A stretch of 64,000 bases of DNA from Acinetobacter sp. WC-141 (lineage in GTDB: Bacteria; Pseudomonadota; Gammaproteobacteria; Pseudomonadales; Moraxellaceae). How positions within the stretch are numbered: position 1 is the stretch's first letter; every line of letters starts with the position of its first letter. Position numbers and translations under genes: made by a program. The notes under the pieces are model-generated. The model was given only the letters and a program-made list of their open reading frames with translations, did not search any database and was not told where the DNA came from. Location: the NCBI RefSeq assembly GCF_000313935.1, contig NZ_AMSS01000079.1, positions 1 to 64,000 of the forward strand. The letters are read 5' to 3'. This document shows, one piece after another, positions 32,339 to 41,593 of this stretch.

Positions 32339-32947
32339 ATGGCTGATTTCTTTTTCAATTATTATCTTATGCCATTTCATTTAAGTGTAGTGGCTTTGAT
32401 ATTGCTCAGCGTGGTAGAAACCATTGGTATGTATATTGGACTCCGTCCAAGTCAGTTACTCAAAAAAATTGCTCCAGATTGGCTTTCTAACTCACCGCTA
32501 CTTAATGTTAAATTTTCTAAAGCTCTAATTTTCGTTTTTTTACTGATCAATTTCAGTTATGCAGGTTACTTTTTACAACTCTCTTTCTTCGCAATACAAC
32601 ACTACTTTATTTCACCATTTTATTTGATTGTGCCCGCACTTGTGATCGCAATCTTTTTTACGGTGTTCATGATCCACTGCCTTGATCAAGTGATTAAGCC
32701 CAAGCTAACACATACTAACTATAACCTTTTAGGGCGCTTAGCCACTATTTCCAGTGGTAATGCCAGACCAGGCTTTTCAGCTCAAGCACGCGTACGTGAT
32801 GAATTTGGTCAACTTCACTATGTTCAAGTAGAACCAGAATATGGTGAACTCGAATTATATTCCCAAGTCATTCTTGTCAGAGTGCATAAGAGCCATTATG
32901 TAGCTAAGAAAATTTCTATATCAAACGACCTTTTCGCACCCGATTAA
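32339..32947 (+). CDS. YqiJ-like membrane protein with OB-fold domain
   Basis: 202 residues. Three or four membrane helices (about 15-35, 60-80, 95-120) are followed by a soluble beta domain (about 130-195) with GRLATISSGNARPGFSAQAR. This resembles the OB-fold/NfeD-like domain of YqiJ (DUF1449). In E. coli the partner is the flotillin YqiK; no flotillin gene lies nearby here. It probably acts in membrane organisation, but the function is unproven. Confidence 0.6.
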   Translation: MADFFFNYYLMPFHLSVVALILLSVVETIGMYIGLRPSQLLKKIAPDWLSNSPLLNVKFSKALIFVFLLINFSYAGYFLQLSFFAIQHYFISPFYLIVPALVIAIFFTVFMIHCLDQVIKPKLTHTNYNLLGRLATISSGNARPGFSAQARVRDEFGQLHYVQVEPEYGELELYSQVILVRVHKSHYVAKKISISNDLFAPD

Positions 32948-33326
32948 TTCTTAATTACTCTTGTAGTTTCTTATCCTTTTTTTGCAGGCTTCATTACGCC
33001 TGCATTTTATTATTTTCTTTTTAGTTAATTATTTATTATTCCGACCAATTTAGTTAGAAATAAAATTTATAAATATTATACACAACCATTTTAGTCGGTA
33101 TTTAATTAAAACAAACTATTTTAATCAACTTAATAATTTTATTTATAAGCAATTTAGTAGGAATTAACAATTAATTCAAACTATTTTAGTATGATATTTA
33201 TTTTAAAATAACAAACTATTGTTTTATATAAACTAATTATTTAAATATTCATTTTAAATATATTTAATGTTTATTTTTATTATATTTTGATTAATAATAA
33301 AATTAATATCAAATGAGGTTTAGTTT
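32948..33326 (+). repeat. Upstream region of the cyd operon with degenerate AT-rich repeats
   Basis: The 380 bases before cydP hold six degenerate copies of a unit whose core is ATTTTAGT/AATTTAGT, at 33047, 33088, 33118, 33151, 33183 and 33218, spaced 30-41 bases. Copies 3, 5 and 6 share CAAACTATT before or in the core, and copies 2 and 5 share ATTTTAGT followed by a G and TATTTA. No clear FNR-type site (TTGAT-N4-ATCAA) is seen. The array could be a binding array for a cyd regulator or just decayed tandem duplication. Confidence 0.45.
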
Positions 33327-33521
33327 ATGAGCCTTAATTTTCAAAATCTTAATCGTCGTTTAATTAAAGAAATCACTATTATTCTAATAATAAAAATAGT
33401 GCTTCTTTTAACGATTAAACATATTTGGTTTGATGCTCCCACCATCCCCAAAAATTTCGACAATCAGGTCGCCGAGCATATTGCTGGCGATAACATTTCC
33501 CACATTAAGGAGACACGTTGA
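33327..33521 (+). CDS. cydP: CydP-like small subunit associated with cytochrome bd
   Basis: 64 residues. A short basic N-terminus ([10 protein letters not shown]) is followed by one membrane helix (about residues 16-34, [17 protein letters not shown]) and a soluble tail. This matches the small proteins annotated CydP that precede cydA in many gammaproteobacteria. GAGG lies 8 bases before the ATG. Its stop overlaps the cydA start (TGATG), so it is part of the operon and translationally coupled. Confidence 0.75.
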   Translation: MSLNFQNLNRRLIKEITIILIIKIVLLLTIKHIWFDAPTIPKNFDNQVAEHIAGDNISHIKETR

Positions 33522-35107
33522 TGATTTCTGAAAGCGTGGTTGATCTTTCGCGGTTTCAATTTGCGATGACCGCAATGTATCACTTTCTTTTCGTCCCTTT
33601 AACTTTAGGTTTGGCATTCATTCTTGCCATTATGGAAACCACCTATGTCATTTCTGGTAAAGAAATTTACAAAGATATGACTAAATTTTGGGGAAAATTA
33701 TTTGGTATTAACTTTGCTTTAGGGGTAACGACTGGCTTAACAATGGAGTTTCAGTTTGGAACAAACTGGGCTTATTACTCACATTATGTCGGTGATATTT
33801 TTGGTGCACCATTAGCAATCGAAGGCCTGATGGCATTCTTCCTTGAGTCAACATTTATTGGTCTATTCTTCTTTGGATGGGACCGTTTAACTAAGGTTCA
33901 GCATCTAGGGGTGACTTGGTTAGTGGCGCTTGGTTCCAACATGTCAGCGCTCTGGATTTTAGTGGCGAATGGATGGATGCAAAACCCAGTAGGTGCAGCA
34001 TTCAACTTTGAAACAATGCGTATGGAATTAGTTGATTTCGGTGCGCTTATCTTTAACCCTGTAGCTCAGGTTAAATTCGTCCACACTGTATCTGCGGGTT
34101 ATGTAACTGGTGCAATTTTTGTACTTGCTATCTCAAGCTACTACTTGCTTAAAAAACGTGATCTACCTTTCGCACGTCGTTCATTTGCAATTGCTGCAAT
34201 TTTCGGTCTTGCATCTACACTTTCAGTGATTTTGTTAGGTGATGAGTCTGGCTATGAGCTAGGTGATGTTCAAAAAACTAAACTCGCTGCGATAGAAGCT
34301 GAATGGGATACTCACCCTGCTCCTGCTCCGTTTACTTTGTTTGGCGTACCGAATCATGAAGAAATGCGGACAGATTATGCAGTTAAAATTCCATATGCAT
34401 TAGGTTTAATTGCAACTCGCTCAACAACCAAAGAAGTTACTGGTCTTAAAGACCTCATGCAACAGCATGAAGTTCGTATTCGTAACGGTATGCTTGCCTA
34501 TGCTGAACTTGAAAAATTACGTGCAGGTGATCGCTCACCAGAGTTATTGGCTTCATTTGAAAAAAATCAAAAAGATCTGGGTTATGGCCTACTTCTTAAG
34601 AAATATGCACCAAATGTAGTTGATGCAGACGAGCAACATATTAAAGCTGCTGTAAAAGACACTGTTCCAAATGTTACAGCACTATTTTTCTCTTTCCGCG
34701 CTATGGTTGCATCGGGCTTCTTAATGCTCCTACTTTTCATTTTAGCGACTTGGTCTGTAGCAAAAAGAAATGCTGAAAATAAACCTTGGCTACTTAAATA
34801 CGCGTTATTTGCTTTGCCACTTCCTTGGATTGCTGCACAAACTGGCTGGTATGTAGCTGAAGGTGGCCGTCAACCATGGTCTATTGGTGAAATCTTACCA
34901 ACCCACCTCTCTACTTCTAGCTTAAGTACGGGTGATGTATGGGGCTCGATTCTTGCGCTAGCAGCGTTCTATACCGTCCTTTTGATTATTGAAATGTATT
35001 TAATGATTAAGTTTGCTCGCTTAGGACCAAGCTCTTTGCACACTGGCAAATATCATTTTGAAAAGCAAGAACCGAAAGCAAGTGTTAATGGGGAGGCCTT
35101 ATCATGA
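33521..35107 (+). CDS. cydA: Cytochrome bd ubiquinol oxidase subunit I
   Basis: 528 residues, nine membrane helices. Subunit I carries haems b558, b595 and d. The Q-loop and following [15 protein letters not shown], and the haem-ligand regions [16 protein letters not shown] (His) and [16 protein letters not shown], are all present. The ATG at 33521 follows GGAGACACGTTG; a TTG one codon earlier overlaps. The oxidase reduces oxygen to water with high affinity, supporting growth at low oxygen. The cydB start overlaps its stop by four bases. Confidence 0.98.
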   Translation: MISESVVDLSRFQFAMTAMYHFLFVPLTLGLAFILAIMETTYVISGKEIYKDMTKFWGKLFGINFALGVTTGLTMEFQFGTNWAYYSHYVGDIFGAPLAIEGLMAFFLESTFIGLFFFGWDRLTKVQHLGVTWLVALGSNMSALWILVANGWMQNPVGAAFNFETMRMELVDFGALIFNPVAQVKFVHTVSAGYVTGAIFVLAISSYYLLKKRDLPFARRSFAIAAIFGLASTLSVILLGDESGYELGDVQKTKLAAIEAEWDTHPAPAPFTLFGVPNHEEMRTDYAVKIPYALGLIATRSTTKEVTGLKDLMQQHEVRIRNGMLAYAELEKLRAGDRSPELLASFEKNQKDLGYGLLLKKYAPNVVDADEQHIKAAVKDTVPNVTALFFSFRAMVASGFLMLLLFILATWSVAKRNAENKPWLLKYALFALPLPWIAAQTGWYVAEGGRQPWSIGEILPTHLSTSSLSTGDVWGSILALAAFYTVLLIIEMYLMIKFARLGPSSLHTGKYHFEKQEPKASVNGEALS

Positions 35108-36249
35108 TTGAATATGAACTATTAAAAATCATTTGGTGGGTGTTGGTTGGTGTACTTCTGATCGGCTTTGCTCTCACTGATGGTTTCGACATGGGCTCCA
35201 TGGCGCTTATGCCTTTCGTTGGAAAAACTGATAGTGAACGCCGTGCCGCCATCAATACCATTGCACCGCATTGGGATGGTAATCAGGTATGGTTCATTAC
35301 AGCTGGGGGGGCACTATTTGCCGCATGGCCGATGGTCTATGCAGTAGCCTTCTCTGGCATGTACTGGGCACTCTTGTTAGTTCTATTTGCGCTTTTCTTG
35401 CGACCAGTTGGCTTCGATTACCGTTCAAAACTTGAAAACACAAAATGGCGTAATTCTTGGGATTGGGGCCTGTGTATTGGCGGTGCTGTACCAGCGCTTG
35501 TATTTGGTGTGGCCTTTGGTAATTTATTCTTAGGTATTCCTTTTAGTTTAGATAGCACATTACGCTCTGAATATACTGGCAGTTTTTTTGCGCTTCTCAA
35601 CCCATTTGCCTTAGTTTGCGGCATTGTCAGTCTATCAATGCTTTGTGCGCACGGTGGTGCATGGCTCATGCTGCGTACTGATAAAGCTTTAAAACAGCGC
35701 TCTGCTAAAGCAACGCAGATTATGGCCGCTATATTTTTAATCAGTTTCCTTGTTATTGGCGCATGGCTCTATTTCGGGCAAGTTCCAGGTTATAGCTATG
35801 CTGTTGCCATTGAACCAAATGCTGCACTTAACCCTTTAGCTAAAGAAGTGGTGACTAATAGCAATCCGGGTTGGATGAACAACTACAGTACCTATCCAAT
35901 TACTAAAGTTGCCCCAGTTCTTGCAATATTAGGCGCAATCATTGCAATTTTTGCATCCTCAAAAGCAAAAGCGGGCTTAAGTTTTACTGGCACAAGTTTA
36001 ATGATTGTAGGAGCAATTTTAACTGCTGGCTTTGCCCTATTTCCGTTCCTACTTCCATCTAGTATCAACCCTAACTCTAGTTTGACGATGTGGGATGCTG
36101 TATCAAGCCACCTAACTTTAGGCGTTATGACTGTAGCTGCTGGTATTTTTGTTCCTCTTATTTTGATCTATACCAGTTGGTCTTATTACAAAATGTGGGG
36201 CGTCATTACCAACAAACACATCGAATCAAACTCGCATAGCTTGTATTAA
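35104..36249 (+). CDS. cydB: Cytochrome bd ubiquinol oxidase subunit II
   Basis: 381 residues, eight membrane helices, starting [19 protein letters not shown] with [10 protein letters not shown], the family signature. [23 protein letters not shown] is the other conserved block. The start overlaps the cydA stop (ATGA). It is followed within 11 bases by cydX. Confidence 0.98.
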   Translation: MIEYELLKIIWWVLVGVLLIGFALTDGFDMGSMALMPFVGKTDSERRAAINTIAPHWDGNQVWFITAGGALFAAWPMVYAVAFSGMYWALLLVLFALFLRPVGFDYRSKLENTKWRNSWDWGLCIGGAVPALVFGVAFGNLFLGIPFSLDSTLRSEYTGSFFALLNPFALVCGIVSLSMLCAHGGAWLMLRTDKALKQRSAKATQIMAAIFLISFLVIGAWLYFGQVPGYSYAVAIEPNAALNPLAKEVVTNSNPGWMNNYSTYPITKVAPVLAILGAIIAIFASSKAKAGLSFTGTSLMIVGAILTAGFALFPFLLPSSINPNSSLTMWDAVSSHLTLGVMTVAAGIFVPLILIYTSWSYYKMWGVITNKHIESNSHSLY

Positions 36250-36259
36250 GGAGAACACA

Positions 36260-36361
36260 ATGTGGTATTTCGCATGGATCCTTGGCATTTTGATGGCATG
36301 TTTTGCGGGTGTACTCAGTGCACTTTATATCGAACATCATCAAAATTTAGATGAGGAATAA
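36260..36361 (+). CDS. cydX: Cytochrome bd small subunit CydX
   Basis: 33 residues, beginning MWYFAWILGILMACFAGVLS and ending in an acidic tail (LDEE). One membrane helix. This is the usual CydX/YbgT pattern (Met-Trp-Tyr-Phe-x-Trp-Ile-Leu-Gly). It stabilises the haems of cytochrome bd. AAGGAG lies just upstream, overlapping the cydB stop. Too short for most gene callers. Confidence 0.96.
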   Translation: MWYFAWILGILMACFAGVLSALYIEHHQNLDEE

Positions 36362-36661
36362 ATGATGGCAAAAGCAATGACAGCATCAAATCATCGAAAA
36401 GCTCAAGCATTTGCAATGGCCCTTTCTTTTCTGTTGGCATTGCCTCTTGCTGCAATTTTGTTGGTTTACCCTTCACTCATGCTAGATGCTAACGGACACT
36501 ACAATCATAGCCAGCTTATGCTGGTGATGATTGGTATTTCTGGTGGTTTTATTTATGGAGTGGGTTTCGTACCCAATTTCTGGCTATGGAAATGGCTATT
36601 TAGCCCATGGGTGGCTTGGCCTCTCATGCTTTTAGGCTATTACATCTGGTTTCTAACCTAA
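36362..36661 (+). CDS. ybgE: YbgE-like cyd operon membrane protein
   Basis: 99 residues with three hydrophobic helices. It starts directly after the cydX stop (TAAATGATGG), with GAGG inside cydX as ribosome binding site; a second ATG one codon later is possible. Position and topology match YbgE of the E. coli cyd operon. Sequence similarity is modest, so the assignment rests largely on context. Role in bd oxidase assembly is presumed. Confidence 0.7.
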   Translation: MMAKAMTASNHRKAQAFAMALSFLLALPLAAILLVYPSLMLDANGHYNHSQLMLVMIGISGGFIYGVGFVPNFWLWKWLFSPWVAWPLMLLGYYIWFLT

Positions 36662-36664
36662 ATC

Positions 36665-36691
36665 AAAAAGACCTCATTTGAGGTCTTTTTT
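36665..36691. terminator. Terminator of the cyd operon
   Basis: AAAAAGACCTCA pairs with TGAGGTCTTTTT across a two-base loop, followed by T; the A-rich flank allows bidirectional use. Confidence 0.9.
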
Positions 36692-36725
36692 CATTTCGAG
36701 CAATTTAATAGGTGCTGATCACAAA

Positions 36726-37397
36726 TTAATTCGATTGTTCAGCTAACCATGCCATAAATTTTTGACGCTCAGCTTTAGATGCTTTCTGCCAAGTTTCAAC
36801 TAAACGTTGATCATTCGTTTGTGCTCCACCTGTTACTGCCATAGACGTTGCAGTTGGCACAACAACTTGAGCAGAAGCAGGTTTAGCCGATGCATACACT
36901 GCTTCAGGCTGTGGTTTAGATGATCTAGTTGTAAAGTCAGTTACTTTACCCAACAAGCCAGTTGCAAACCATGGCTTTGCTTCATTGTTTGCGCCCGTTT
37001 GTTTCACAATTAATTCATTATTTGCACTGTACAAAGCAACTGTTGGTTGTTCAGCATATTTTTTCGCTTTTTCAAAATCTTTAGGCACATCTACCATTGA
37101 AAGCTTATAAGTTTGCCCATCTTGTAATCTAGGTGTTTGGATTGTGACTACACCAGATTTAACAATGTCATGCTCACCATTTAAATGTTCAAAGTATTCT
37201 TGGTAGCGCACGCTTAAGCTCGTCTCACCTGCATCGACCTTATAATTATTTTTAGATGAACGAAATAACCCAGAACTGACTTCTTGACCATTTACAGCAA
37301 GGATTACAATTTCCTCTGGTGCTGTAATTGTAACTGCTGAAAATACTGAACCGCTGAGTAATAAACCAATTGCAGCAACACCTAATCTTAAAGTCAT
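36726..37397 (-). CDS. DUF2057 (UPF0319/YccT-like) exported protein
   Basis: 223 residues with a signal peptide ending near GSVFSA. APEEIVILAVNGQEV and the YKLSMVDVPKDFEKAKKYAEQP region match the DUF2057 family of periplasmic proteins. The C-terminal half is Ala/Thr/Pro-rich, then ends in a short helical motif WQKASKAERQKFMAWLAEQ common to the family. Function unknown. Confidence 0.8.
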   Translation of the reverse strand: MTLRLGVAAIGLLLSGSVFSAVTITAPEEIVILAVNGQEVSSGLFRSSKNNYKVDAGETSLSVRYQEYFEHLNGEHDIVKSGVVTIQTPRLQDGQTYKLSMVDVPKDFEKAKKYAEQPTVALYSANNELIVKQTGANNEAKPWFATGLLGKVTDFTTRSSKPQPEAVYASAKPASAQVVVPTATSMAVTGGAQTNDQRLVETWQKASKAERQKFMAWLAEQSN

Positions 37398-37572
37398 CTG
37401 TCTCTTTCTCTATATTTGATAAGCTATTAAATCATGAGCAATATGCAATATGATTGTGACTATTTGATGACAGTGTCATTAATGGCTAGTTTTCCTATTT
37501 ATTATTTTTAAATATTCAATTGAATTTAATCATTATCTATTTTATTTAGTTTTTTCACTATTATTAAAAAAG

Positions 37573-37604
37573 AAAAAAGAGTACCTATTTAGGTACTCTT
37601 TTTT
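37573..37604 (-). terminator. Terminator of the nitroreductase gene
   Basis: AAAAAAGAGTACCT (37573-37586) pairs with AGGTACTCTTTTTT (37591-37604); the minus-strand T-run lies 10-40 bases past the stop. The hairpin is symmetric, so it could also work from the left. Confidence 0.8.
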
Positions 37605-37613
37605 GAATTTGCA

Positions 37614-38210
37614 TTAATTGAAAGTTTTGAAACGATCAGCATCATTAATAAATGCTTTTTCGCCTGCTGGAGCTTCAACTGAACCAAATACTAATTGAGC
37701 ACGTAATTTCCAAGTTGCTGGAACATCAAATGCTTCAGCTGCTTCAGCATCAACAATCGGGTTATAATGCTGCAAAGATGCACCTAAACCAAGCTCTGAA
37801 AGCGCAGTCCAAGTTGCAAATTGAGCAATCGCGCTTGAATGTTCAGACCATACTGGGAAGTTATCTGCATATAATTCGAATTGCTCTTGTAAGCTTTTAA
37901 CAACAGCTTGGTCTTCATAAAATAGAACCGTACCAACACCAGCTACAAAGCTATCAATTTTTGTGTTTGTACCAGCAAAAGCTTCTGCAGGAACAATTTT
38001 ACGCAATGCTTCACGAACTAAATTCCAGAATTTAGCATGTGATTCACCGTATAGTGTCACCACACGTGAAGATTGTGAGTTAAAAGCTGAAGGACTATGT
38101 TTAACCGCTTCACGGATAGTTTCTTCAATTTTAGTGCGATCTAATGCAACATTTTTACCGATTGCATAAATTGTACGACGATTTTTAATTTTATCTAAGA
38201 AAGTAGACAT
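37614..38210 (-). CDS. Nitroreductase family protein (HBN1/Frm2-like)
   Basis: 198 residues of the FMN-dependent nitroreductase fold. RRTIYAIGK near the N-terminus is the FMN phosphate-binding segment, SPSAFNSQSSRV is the family signature, and LGASLQHYNPIV completes the flavin site. The sequence resembles the yeast Frm2/Hbn1 type, which bacteria carry as 'fatty acid repression mutant' homologues. Substrate unknown; often an oxidative-stress enzyme. Confidence 0.9.
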   Translation of the reverse strand: MSTFLDKIKNRRTIYAIGKNVALDRTKIEETIREAVKHSPSAFNSQSSRVVTLYGESHAKFWNLVREALRKIVPAEAFAGTNTKIDSFVAGVGTVLFYEDQAVVKSLQEQFELYADNFPVWSEHSSAIAQFATWTALSELGLGASLQHYNPIVDAEAAEAFDVPATWKLRAQLVFGSVEAPAGEKAFINDADRFKTFN

Positions 38211-38351
38211 TTTGTTATTTCCTACCTATTTGATTGACCATGGGCCGTTGTTTGGGAATGAATACAGTGTATTAAAGTCATTTTTCATAATCAGCATTAA
38301 AAATATGACAGTTCGTTTTATTTTCGCAACAATAAAAAAAGATATACATAT

Positions 38352-38384
38352 AAAAAAGCTCCACCATGTTAGTGAAGCTTTTTT
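38352..38384 (-). terminator. Terminator of ftsY
   Basis: Minus strand: AAGCTTCAC pairs with GTGGAGCTT (two G-U), followed by a run of T. The right-hand stem end is 16 bases past the ftsY stop. Confidence 0.75.
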
Positions 38385-38399
38385 ATTGCTGACAACTAA

Positions 38400-39512
38400 T
38401 TATTTATCTGTTTCAAACAGTGCGGCAACAAATGATTTAGCCGAGAATGGTCTTAAATCATCAATTTTTTCACCGACGCCAATAAAACGAATTGGCACAT
38501 GGGTGCGACTTGCAATATTAAAGAGCACGCCACCTTTCGCAGTTCCATCTAACTTGGTAATTGTAATACCTGTTAGGCCCACAGCTTGGTCAAACTCTTG
38601 CACTTGGTTAATTGCGTTTTGACCAGTGCCCGCATCTACCACCAACATAATTTCGTGAGGTGCAGTTGCATCAATTTTTTGCATCACGCGTTTAACTTTT
38701 TTAAGTTCTTCCATCAGGTTGCTTTTATTATGTAAACGACCTGCTGTATCTGCAATTAATACGTCAATTCCTTTAGCGCGAGCACTTTCAAAAGCATCAA
38801 AAATAACAGAGGCACTATCAGCACCGTGACCTTGTGCGACCACAGAGATATCATTACGTTCACCCCAGATCTGTAATTGTTCTGTCGCTGCGGCACGGAA
38901 TGTATCCCCTGCAGCCAACATCACTTTTTTACCTTCACCTTGCAAACGCTTCGCCAATTTACCAATAGTTGTGGTTTTACCAACACCATTTACCCCAACC
39001 ATTAAAATCACATAAGGCGATTTGTTAGGATCAATATGTAAAGGCTTAACACGTGGGGCCAATAAAGCTACCAACTCTTCTTGTAACGCTTTATAAAGAG
39101 AGTGGGAATAGATCAAATCACCACGAGCAGTACGCTCTGTCAAATTGGTAATGATTGTTTTAGTGGCCTCAACGCCAATATCTGCAACCAATAATTGTTC
39201 TTCGACTTCTTCCAGTAATTCATCGTCAATTTCCTTGCCACCGATCAAGATATTGACCATACCATCAGCAAAATTACGACGAGTTTTGGTTAAACCTTCT
39301 TTCATCCGGCCAAAAAAACCAGCTTTTGGTTGTTCAACCGCAGTATCTGTAGAAGCTAATTCAACTTTGGCTGCTTCAATATTTTCTTGCGATTTAACAG
39401 GAGATTCAACGATGGGAACATCGATAGCAGGTAAATTAGGTAATGTGACATCGTCATCACCGATCTCAGCATCTATCAAGAATTTATTTTGCATATTCGA
39501 TTGTTGCTCCAT
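38400..39512 (-). CDS. ftsY: Signal recognition particle receptor FtsY
   Basis: GTPase that docks SRP-ribosome complexes at the inner membrane. 370 residues: a short acidic A region (about 1-70), the N domain (about 75-155) and the G domain with GVNGVGKTTTIGKLA (G1), DTFRAAA, DTAGRLHNK (G3), TKLDGTAKGG (G4/G5) and the C-terminal GEKIDDLRPF. The ATG at 39512 follows AGGAATCCGC. Confidence 0.98.
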   Translation of the reverse strand: MEQQSNMQNKFLIDAEIGDDDVTLPNLPAIDVPIVESPVKSQENIEAAKVELASTDTAVEQPKAGFFGRMKEGLTKTRRNFADGMVNILIGGKEIDDELLEEVEEQLLVADIGVEATKTIITNLTERTARGDLIYSHSLYKALQEELVALLAPRVKPLHIDPNKSPYVILMVGVNGVGKTTTIGKLAKRLQGEGKKVMLAAGDTFRAAATEQLQIWGERNDISVVAQGHGADSASVIFDAFESARAKGIDVLIADTAGRLHNKSNLMEELKKVKRVMQKIDATAPHEIMLVVDAGTGQNAINQVQEFDQAVGLTGITITKLDGTAKGGVLFNIASRTHVPIRFIGVGEKIDDLRPFSAKSFVAALFETDK

Positions 39513-39632
39513 GCGGATTCCTTGAAAAGCAGCGCGTTTAAAAAGATAAAGTTTAGCATAAATTCAAAATTTTGCCTGCCACAATAGTGCTCAAAAAGCT
39601 TTGGAAACCAAGATTTAGCCTGATTAATCCAA

Positions 39633-39959
39633 TTACTGGGTATCTTCTTGGGCAAGTGCGGGATATTGCTTAATACGAGCACCTTCAAATTGGTAAGCAT
39701 GCATTAGCTTTAAATAATCTGCCCGATGAATTTCTGATTGAGCTATTAACAACTCAGCCATATCTTGAGTTCTTGGATAAGTCGCCTGATGAGAAAGTTG
39801 TATAATTCGTTGATATTGTTCCGGACTAACAGGCCGAAGTAATGCTAAATATGACAGCACAAAAATACAGCCAATGACAATAACCACAAATAGGTTAAAA
39901 CATTGATCAACTTTTAACTCAGACTTTAATTTAAGAAAATTTTGTTTGAATATGAGCAT
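39633..39959 (-). CDS. Hypothetical protein with one membrane anchor
   Basis: 108 residues. A membrane helix (about 22-42, LFVVIVIGCIFVLSYLALL) is followed by a soluble helical domain (PVSPEQYQRIIQLSHQA...). AGGTAGGTC precedes the ATG. I recognise no family. The gene stands alone between ftsY and another small membrane protein gene on the same strand. Confidence 0.6.
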   Translation of the reverse strand: MLIFKQNFLKLKSELKVDQCFNLFVVIVIGCIFVLSYLALLRPVSPEQYQRIIQLSHQATYPRTQDMAELLIAQSEIHRADYLKLMHAYQFEGARIKQYPALAQEDTQ

Positions 39960-40057
39960 GACCTACCTCGAATTAGTGTAGTGTAGGGTTCAATGCTCAT
40001 AAGCACAAGATCAAACATCCAGTAAGGTTAATAATCGTACCTTACTGGATAGAATGC

Positions 40058-40417
40058 TTAACTTATTAATGAACGAATGACAGAAAAGTATAAAATTGCC
40101 GCAATAATCACCAATACTAAAAGCATCGCAAAAATACTTAACCCTTCTTCTGCATCTGCTGGATGCAACTCATCATCGTCAGCAATTTTTCGAAGTTCAC
40201 CATCATAAACTTGATAAAACCAGTTTTTTTGGGCAGGTTCCAAATGCCCAGCAAAATCAAATACTCTTTTGCGCTGTGCAAGACAATAGTCACCTAAATG
40301 GATTTCCTGATGAAAGATAGCTTCATCTAATAATTTACGGTGATAGTGGGCCAGTTCTATGATTTGTTCCTCTTTAGGCGGAGTATCAAAAACAAAGCCG
40401 TCGATTGTATTTGTCAT
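40058..40417 (-). CDS. Hypothetical tail-anchored protein
   Basis: 119 residues. A soluble, charged, helical region (1-90) including YHRKLLDEAIFHQE and a DDDELHPADAEEG acidic stretch is followed by a C-terminal membrane helix (FAMLLVLVIIAAILYFSVI). It is a likely tail-anchored inner-membrane protein. A good ribosome binding site (AAGGAG, 8 bases before ATG) supports it as a real gene. No family recognised. Confidence 0.65.
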   Translation of the reverse strand: MTNTIDGFVFDTPPKEEQIIELAHYHRKLLDEAIFHQEIHLGDYCLAQRKRVFDFAGHLEPAQKNWFYQVYDGELRKIADDDELHPADAEEGLSIFAMLLVLVIIAAILYFSVIRSLIS

Positions 40418-40632
40418 ATTTTATTCTCCTTGTCTTTTATTCTCATATTGATTTTAATCAAAATTATTTGTGAATAATGTTTAATCATGTATCCTAATAG
40501 TGAATTAAGCGATTGCACGAATAGTTGACAAATCCATCAATTTGTAATATTAGTTTAATAATTCTAAGTTAAATTAATTTAAAGGCAGTGACCTTTAGAA
40601 AAAGTAATCATAATTACAATAAGGAGTTTTAT

Positions 40633-40866
40633 ATGATTCAACGTATCTCTCATCATGATTTAGAACATGTATACGCAACTGCAGTAAACACAATTCATTC
40701 TCAAATGAATTTTCAAGATGCAGTTACACAGTTAGAAGAAGTTGCTCGCGCTGGGCACGGTAAAGCTGCTTTATTCTTAGCAGAATTGTATTATCAAGGT
40801 TTCCGTGTTGAACGTGACTCACTTAAAGCACAATATTGGCAAAAGTTAGCCACAATGCAAGCATAA
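40633..40866 (+). CDS. Small Sel1-repeat-like protein
   Basis: 77 residues. ATG at 40633 follows AAGGAGTTTTAT. The segment FQDAVTQLEEVARAGHGKAALFLAELYYQGFRVERDSLKAQYWQKLA is close to one Sel1-like tetratricopeptide unit (the A-x-x-G-x-x-x-A-x-x-x-L-A-x-x-Y-x-x-G pattern), so it is probably a single-repeat helical-hairpin protein. An in-frame start 15 codons earlier lacks a ribosome binding site. Function unknown. Confidence 0.65.
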   Translation: MIQRISHHDLEHVYATAVNTIHSQMNFQDAVTQLEEVARAGHGKAALFLAELYYQGFRVERDSLKAQYWQKLATMQA

Positions 40867-40868
40867 AG

Positions 40869-40894
40869 AAACGTCACCTAGGTGGCGTTTTTTT
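40869..40894 (+). terminator. Terminator of the Sel1-like gene
   Basis: AACGTCACC pairs with GGTGGCGTT (one T-G pair) across TA, followed by a run of T. Confidence 0.85.
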
Positions 40895-41075
40895 ACGTCT
40901 GTAAAAAACCCAAAGTTATCAATTTGTCTAAAGCCTTACTTCGCTACTTGAGTTTCACTCAATTCGCATTTTTATAGCTGTGAATATCTGTTTACGATTT
41001 GATACCTGTTTAAACTGAAATGTCATCTATTTTTTCTATAATAAGCAAGACAAGTTAAGAACCATTAAATTGACA

Positions 41076-41450
41076 ATGAATAGTTTAAGCAATCTACAAC
41101 CGGTTTCAAAAGACTTGATGATTAAGATTTATATTTTAAGAACCATGATGTATTGCGGAGTTCTTTGGGGATTATTTCATCAAGGATGGGCAATTAAATC
41201 AGATCAGGAAGACTTTATTTTCCCTTTTTGGCTCAATGGCTTGCAAGCTCACCGCTATGCGAAAGAACATTGGCCACATTACAAACCAAGAAGAATTACT
41301 CCCAAAGATTTCCACGAATCTTTATTGCCAACCTTAACCAGACTCAACGTTACGCCAGCTTTGTTTAATTCCTCTCATCGAAAGTTGAAATTATCTACTC
41401 AGCAAATGCATCATTTCTTTTTTAAACAACCGCACTGGCAAGAAGCCTAA
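41076..41450 (+). CDS. DUF2750-like protein
   Basis: 124 residues from the ATG at 41076. The sequence GWAIKSDQEDFIFPFWLNGLQA followed by the hydrophobic and Pro-rich ITPKDFHESLLPTLTRLNV matches the shape of DUF2750 proteins, which read 'GWA..d..G....P.Wp..eyA'. No membrane segment is clear. Function is unknown; the family occurs scattered, often near toxin-immunity or CBS-domain genes. The ribosome binding site is weak. Confidence 0.55.
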   Translation: MNSLSNLQPVSKDLMIKIYILRTMMYCGVLWGLFHQGWAIKSDQEDFIFPFWLNGLQAHRYAKEHWPHYKPRRITPKDFHESLLPTLTRLNVTPALFNSSHRKLKLSTQQMHHFFFKQPHWQEA

Positions 41451-41593
41451 AATTCTTTAGATTCTTAGCCACTATTTAGAATGCTTTTTGAACGCTTGAT
41501 TGTAAAACTTGTATTTGAATGACTATCAAGTCTTTGCATTTTTATAAAATCAAGCTAATTTAAAACAAAATGATAAAACACGGGACAGAAGAA

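Noticed and set aside
33285..33316. An FNR-like site before the cyd operon (TTGAT ... ATCAA)
   Set aside because: The two halves are 18 bases apart rather than four, so they do not form a standard FNR site.
38212..38622. A 136-codon plus-strand frame over the end of ftsY
   Set aside because: It is antisense to the conserved G domain of ftsY and spans the ftsY terminator; no ribosome binding site and no family pattern.
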